From Hericium rajendrae (taxonomy: Eukaryota; Basidiomycota; Agaricomycetes; Russulales; Hericiaceae), in assembly GCA_033439255.1 (NCBI GenBank), contig CM065892.1, forward strand, positions 372,001 to 436,000: 64,000 nucleotides of DNA, written 5' to 3'. Within the stretch, counting starts at the first letter, position 1. Every line of letters begins with the position of its first letter. This document shows positions 60,695 to 64,000 of the stretch, piece after piece. The position numbers were made by a program, and so were the translations under genes. A model generated the notes under the pieces. It worked only from the letters and a program-made list of their open reading frames with translations, had not been told where the DNA came from and did not search any database.

Positions 60695-62030
60695 TTACGG
60701 TGAGCTTAACAAGTGTTCTACAGCGCCCTCGATATTGGGGCTATGACCGTGTGCATTCGCATGAGATCGCAATCGGCCCACACACGACATGACGCGACGC
60801 ACCTGCGCTGCAGCGCCGCTACGGCCGCGTCGCGCTGCACATTTGGGAACATGGCCATCAGCTGTGTGATCTCGCCCTCGCCCGGCACGCGCAGCCCCGT
60901 GGGCGCGCGCTCCGCCCGGCCCGTGAGCTCGTCGACCCACTCGCGCAGCGCGCCCTGTGTGCCTGTCGACGCCGTGGTGGCGTCCGTCGTGCCCGCGCCT
61001 GATGCGCTTCGGGGCGCAGCCGCAGCCCCTTCGGGCGCGCTGGCGTTGCTGGCCTGCGGGCGCTCCTCGGGCAGCGCGCGGTTCGTCCGCCGCGGTGCGC
61101 GTGTTGAGCCGACGAGCGGGAGCAGGAAGCGCGCGCACAGAGAGACGAGCCAGGGCGGGAGGCGGTAGGCCTTGAGGTTCGCAAGGTCGGAGCGGTAGAT
61201 CGCGCCGGTGAAAATGCCGATGGCAGCGACGATCACGGTTGGCCAGGGTTGGCTGATGGCGAGCTGTATTGAAAAACGAAAGTGATCAAGGGTCGCACAG
61301 GCAGTCCGGGGTGTAGGGAAAATCAGAAGGGCGAAATCATACCTGGAATGCGAGAATGTATATGAAGATTTTGTCATGCAGCGGGATACCAAAGATGCGG
61401 AAATGATAGGCCTTGGGGACGAGCTTGGAGTATTGATAGAGCAGGTTGAATGCCAGGGCTGTCGGGCCGGCTGGAATGTAGTTGAAGCCAAAGTGGTGAA
61501 GGGCCAACAGCGCGCCAAATTCAAGGAGCGTCGCGACGAGAGTGGAGAGCACGGCGAAGGACTGAGGAGCATCAGCCCAGCGGCCGCGTCGCGCGCAACG
61601 TCACGCACCGCAAATTTCACGCTGCCAAATTGCCGCTCGATATGGATGCCGGTGTTGTAGAGCAGCAGCTCCCACACGAAGAGCTCACTGGAGTTCGTGT
61701 AAGCGATATGATGGGCGAGTAAACGCCAGTACTATGGAGCCACGGCATCTGTGGGCAGTCTGAATTGCAGGGACGAGGGCCGTACCTGATGGTGCCGGGA
61801 TAGGTGCGGGACCAGCTGCCAGCCACGTCAGACGAGCCTCGGCGGTAATGGCGAGGAAAGACTACCTGCAGATGAAGATAGTGTTTCACGTCGAAAATGG
61901 CTATCACCACGGACGCCAGGGCACACCCCATCATGAGCCCTGGAGATAGGTAGACTTGTCAGACTCCATTGTGGTGAATAGCGCCAATAAGGAACACACC
62001 CTTCGTGACCGGTGCATGTTGGAAAGACAT
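60695..62030 (-). CDS. rhomboid-like/UBA membrane protein (Dsc2/UBAC2 type)
   Basis: The gene runs from ATG 62030 (MSFQHAPVTKG) to TAA 60695 in several exons. The N-terminal two-thirds form a six-helix rhomboid-like domain: MMGCALASVVIAIFDVKHYL, WELLLYNTGIHIERQFGSVKFA, a helix pair ending FGALLALHHFGFNYIPAGPTALAF, the IFGIPLHDKIFIYILAFQLA segment and PTVIVAAIGIFTGAIYRSDL. It lacks the Ser-His dyad, so it is a pseudoprotease. A disordered Ala/Ser/Thr linker leads to a UBA domain (ITQLMAMFPNVQRDAAVAALQR...IEGAVEHLLSS). This architecture is that of UBAC2 and fungal Dsc2, part of the Golgi DSC ubiquitin ligase that activates SREBP and does membrane protein quality control. Confidence 0.85.
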
Positions 62031-62686
62031 CTTTGCGGCTTATAAGGAGGAGGAGTACAAACGAGGAAAACAGGATAGCCTCGTGTCAACGTCTGTCAAG
62101 TTGGATATGAACGCCTAGACCGTGGCTTGATAGACCGTGGCTTGATGGCTATACACATAGAATGGTTTTCAGCAAGTCTGCACCGTTGCAGTTGTACAAT
62201 GAGGTCGCGTATTGGGCAGCATGCGCGTGGAATTGCTACGGAAGCTCGAACCTTATTTGCACGTGACGATCAATTCGGTTCGTCTGTCCAACGCTTTCAT
62301 GTCGATTCTTAGGTTTTCTTTCCAAATGTACGTCCATGGCGTCAATCTTTGCCACTCTATCCATCTCTAACATCTCCGCTGATAAGGGGGCACATACATC
62401 TAGTCGAGGCGTGACAATAGAAATAAACCTGTCTTGCATATGTCTTCCCCATCTGGCATCAACAGATTCTTTCAAGCTGATAATTCCGAACTTGACTTGG
62501 TAGCCACGTGCTCGCAAGTTAGGCATTGATAGTGCCGGGCGCTCGATCAATGAACATTGTGAGTGTGGGGAACTGGGGAACTGGGGGCTCATCACAACCA
62601 CTATACGGTTCTTTGCACCTACATCACTGAAAGCCTGTCAGAAGCCTGATGTACAGTCGCCACAGACAGTCAACAAACAGTATTCA
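62031..62686. other. spacer: DSC2-like promoter and reductase 3' region
   Basis: No gene or repeat is recognised, apart from an imperfect direct repeat of CTAGACCGTGGCTTGAT near 62114-62144. Confidence 0.45.
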
Positions 62687-64000
62687 TTACGCCCCCCGTC
62701 GACGCATCAACTGCTCCTGAATGACTCTCAGTTGCGCGTACACCGTATTGAGTCTGTCACACACTTCAATCATTTGCAATACGACGCAGAGCGGCACGCC
62801 TACCTTGGTATGTCCACCATATGCGTTTCCGCTGCCCGGACTATAGCGCCCACAATCACCTCCACCTCAATCGGGCGCCCGGCTTCTAGATCCAGCAGCA
62901 TCGATGGCTTGAATCTGCTCGGCGCCTCTGTCCTTTGATCGCTATACATGTCCAGGCATCTCTCGATGACGTCGTCCGCTGCCTGAGCTGGCAGCTGCTC
63001 CTCTGATATGCCAGCTTTACGAGCAACGGCCATGACCTGGTGCTCATCCATCAACACGATGATGAACACCACTGGATATGCCGGCCACTCACCTCTGCCA
63101 TCAACCCGCGGATCGTGGGCACCATGACGTCCAGAACGCGTACGCATAGGATATCAGCGACCGGCTGGCGCACAATTGTGCATAGTGTCGAGAACGTGAC
63201 GTTCCTGTGCACAACACGTGAGACGAAAACGCGTTGTTAAGACTATAGTCGCGCACCAGAGCACCTTGCGCCAGCGCGCTGCGTCGATCTCATCAACGGT
63301 CTCGCTCCCGGCCCCGCCGGCGACGAGCAGCTCGTCAAGCGTGCTCAGGACCGTCCTCCCGCGCGCAGCGGTCAGCGGTGCATGATGCGACGGCAAATAC
63401 GCGTGCAAGCCCGAGATCAGCTTGTCCTGTGCCGCAACGACAATGAGATCACGACATTGAGTGCAAGAGCGCCACGACCGCACCGGGCCCGTCTGCTCGA
63501 CCACTCGCCCGCCATCGAGCGGCGTCACGTCAATCCACGCGCAGCAAGAAATCACGTCCGCGTCCGGCCGCGCCTTTTGGAGATCAAGATGGATATCGAG
63601 CCCGTTCTGTATCAGAATGAAGGTGTCCGTGTGCGTGAGCAGTGGACCTAACAACCTCGGCGTCGTGACGACGTCGGGCAGTGCCCTGGCGCAGAACAGG
63701 GAATGATTGAGCTGGATGTGCGCGCGGCGAAGTGGACGTACTTGGTTGTGCAGATGATGAATTCGTACTTGCGGTCCGCCGCCTCTTCGGCCTTGGACAC
63801 AACTGTGCGGCATCAGCAGGCCATAGCGACGCCCGAAGCACCGAAGCATAGATCACCTCTGTGTGGTTTCCAGTGCCTGAAAATGCCAAGGCTGTCGGAG
63901 TGCACCGTCACGCCCTTCCCTGCATATCATTCGAGTTCAGCATCGACTTATATGGAGCAAGAGCTCTGCTGACAGGATAGAATCTGGTAGTTGGAACTGA
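62687..64000 (-). CDS. 2-dehydropantoate 2-reductase (ketopantoate reductase), 5' end missing
   Basis: Coding exons run leftwards from the window's right edge to TAA at 62687. ApbA/PanE-type features are VTVHSDSLGIFRHWKP (substrate-domain entry), YEFIICTTKY, FILIQNGLDIHLDL (conserved Asn), CCAWIDVTP, the catalytic-Lys region WRKVLWNVTFSTLCT and RFKPSMLLDLEAGRPIEVE with the conserved Ser/Asp and Glu. The family reduces ketopantoate to pantoate with NADPH for vitamin B5 and CoA synthesis, though fungi have several paralogs whose substrates are unproven. The N-terminal Rossmann GxGxxG lies beyond 64000, so the gene is partial here. Confidence 0.85.

Overview
This window is a stretch of fungal nuclear genome, most likely from an Agaricomycete and plausibly a polypore. 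The evidence is the GC-rich codon use, very dense short introns (about 50-60 bases, GT..AG with CTRAC-like branch sites), genes on both strands in tightly packed divergent pairs, and gene content that is fungal throughout (DASH complex Spc19, Kex1, Clr2-domain protein, DSC-type rhomboid/UBA protein, GatB/Pet112). I rebuilt the exon structures below by hand from splice signals and reading-frame continuity; no database search was possible.

Layout. 0.5-4.4 kb: two single-exon minus-strand genes of unknown function that look like distant paralogs (shared C-terminal module). 4.4-7.2 kb: gene-poor, with a 178-bp inverted-repeat element. 7.2-10 kb: an isochorismatase-like hydrolase and an NmrA-like NAD(P)-binding protein. 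11-15.7 kb: SEC18/NSF (minus) divergent from a STIMATE-like membrane protein (plus). 16.4-18.2 kb: a Clr2-domain gene that runs into an AT-rich island carrying tRNA-Asn (with intron) and initiator tRNA-Met. 18.5-23 kb: lysophosphatidate acyltransferase and a NOL11/Utp8-like nucleolar protein, separated by a 402-bp inverted-repeat element. 23.5-30 kb: molybdenum cofactor fusion enzyme (gephyrin/Cnx1 type), SPC19 and KEX1. 30-38.3 kb: an ER thioredoxin-like protein, a glutathione S-transferase, CSN12, a DsbA-like protein and mitochondrial GatB. 38.6-43.2 kb: an unknown protein with an internal repeat, and poly(A) polymerase.

43.2-53.2 kb is the accessory part. It holds two intact O-methyltransferase genes from a segmental duplication with their flanks, at least one relic flank of a further copy, a family 8 glycosyltransferase pseudogene cut by a 400-bp TA-flanked MITE, and an approximately 800-bp long-inverted-repeat element containing two tRNA-like modules. 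53.2-54.8 kb: a secreted, membrane-anchored beta-helix protein. 57-64 kb: housekeeping again, with IST3 divergent from eIF3d, a second copy of the 178-bp MITE 22 bases after the eIF3d stop, a Dsc2/UBAC2-like rhomboid-UBA protein, and a ketopantoate reductase running off the right edge.

Most of the window is ordinary housekeeping sequence in divergent pairs that share 150-450 bp promoters. No single biosynthetic cluster is evident: the two methyltransferases have no core enzyme beside them. The observations most worth a second look are the MITE families with recoverable target duplications, the long-TIR element with embedded pol III-type boxes, the AT-rich tRNA island fused to a gene end, the methyltransferase array with an apparent gene-conversion tract and microexons, and the paired unknown genes at the left end.
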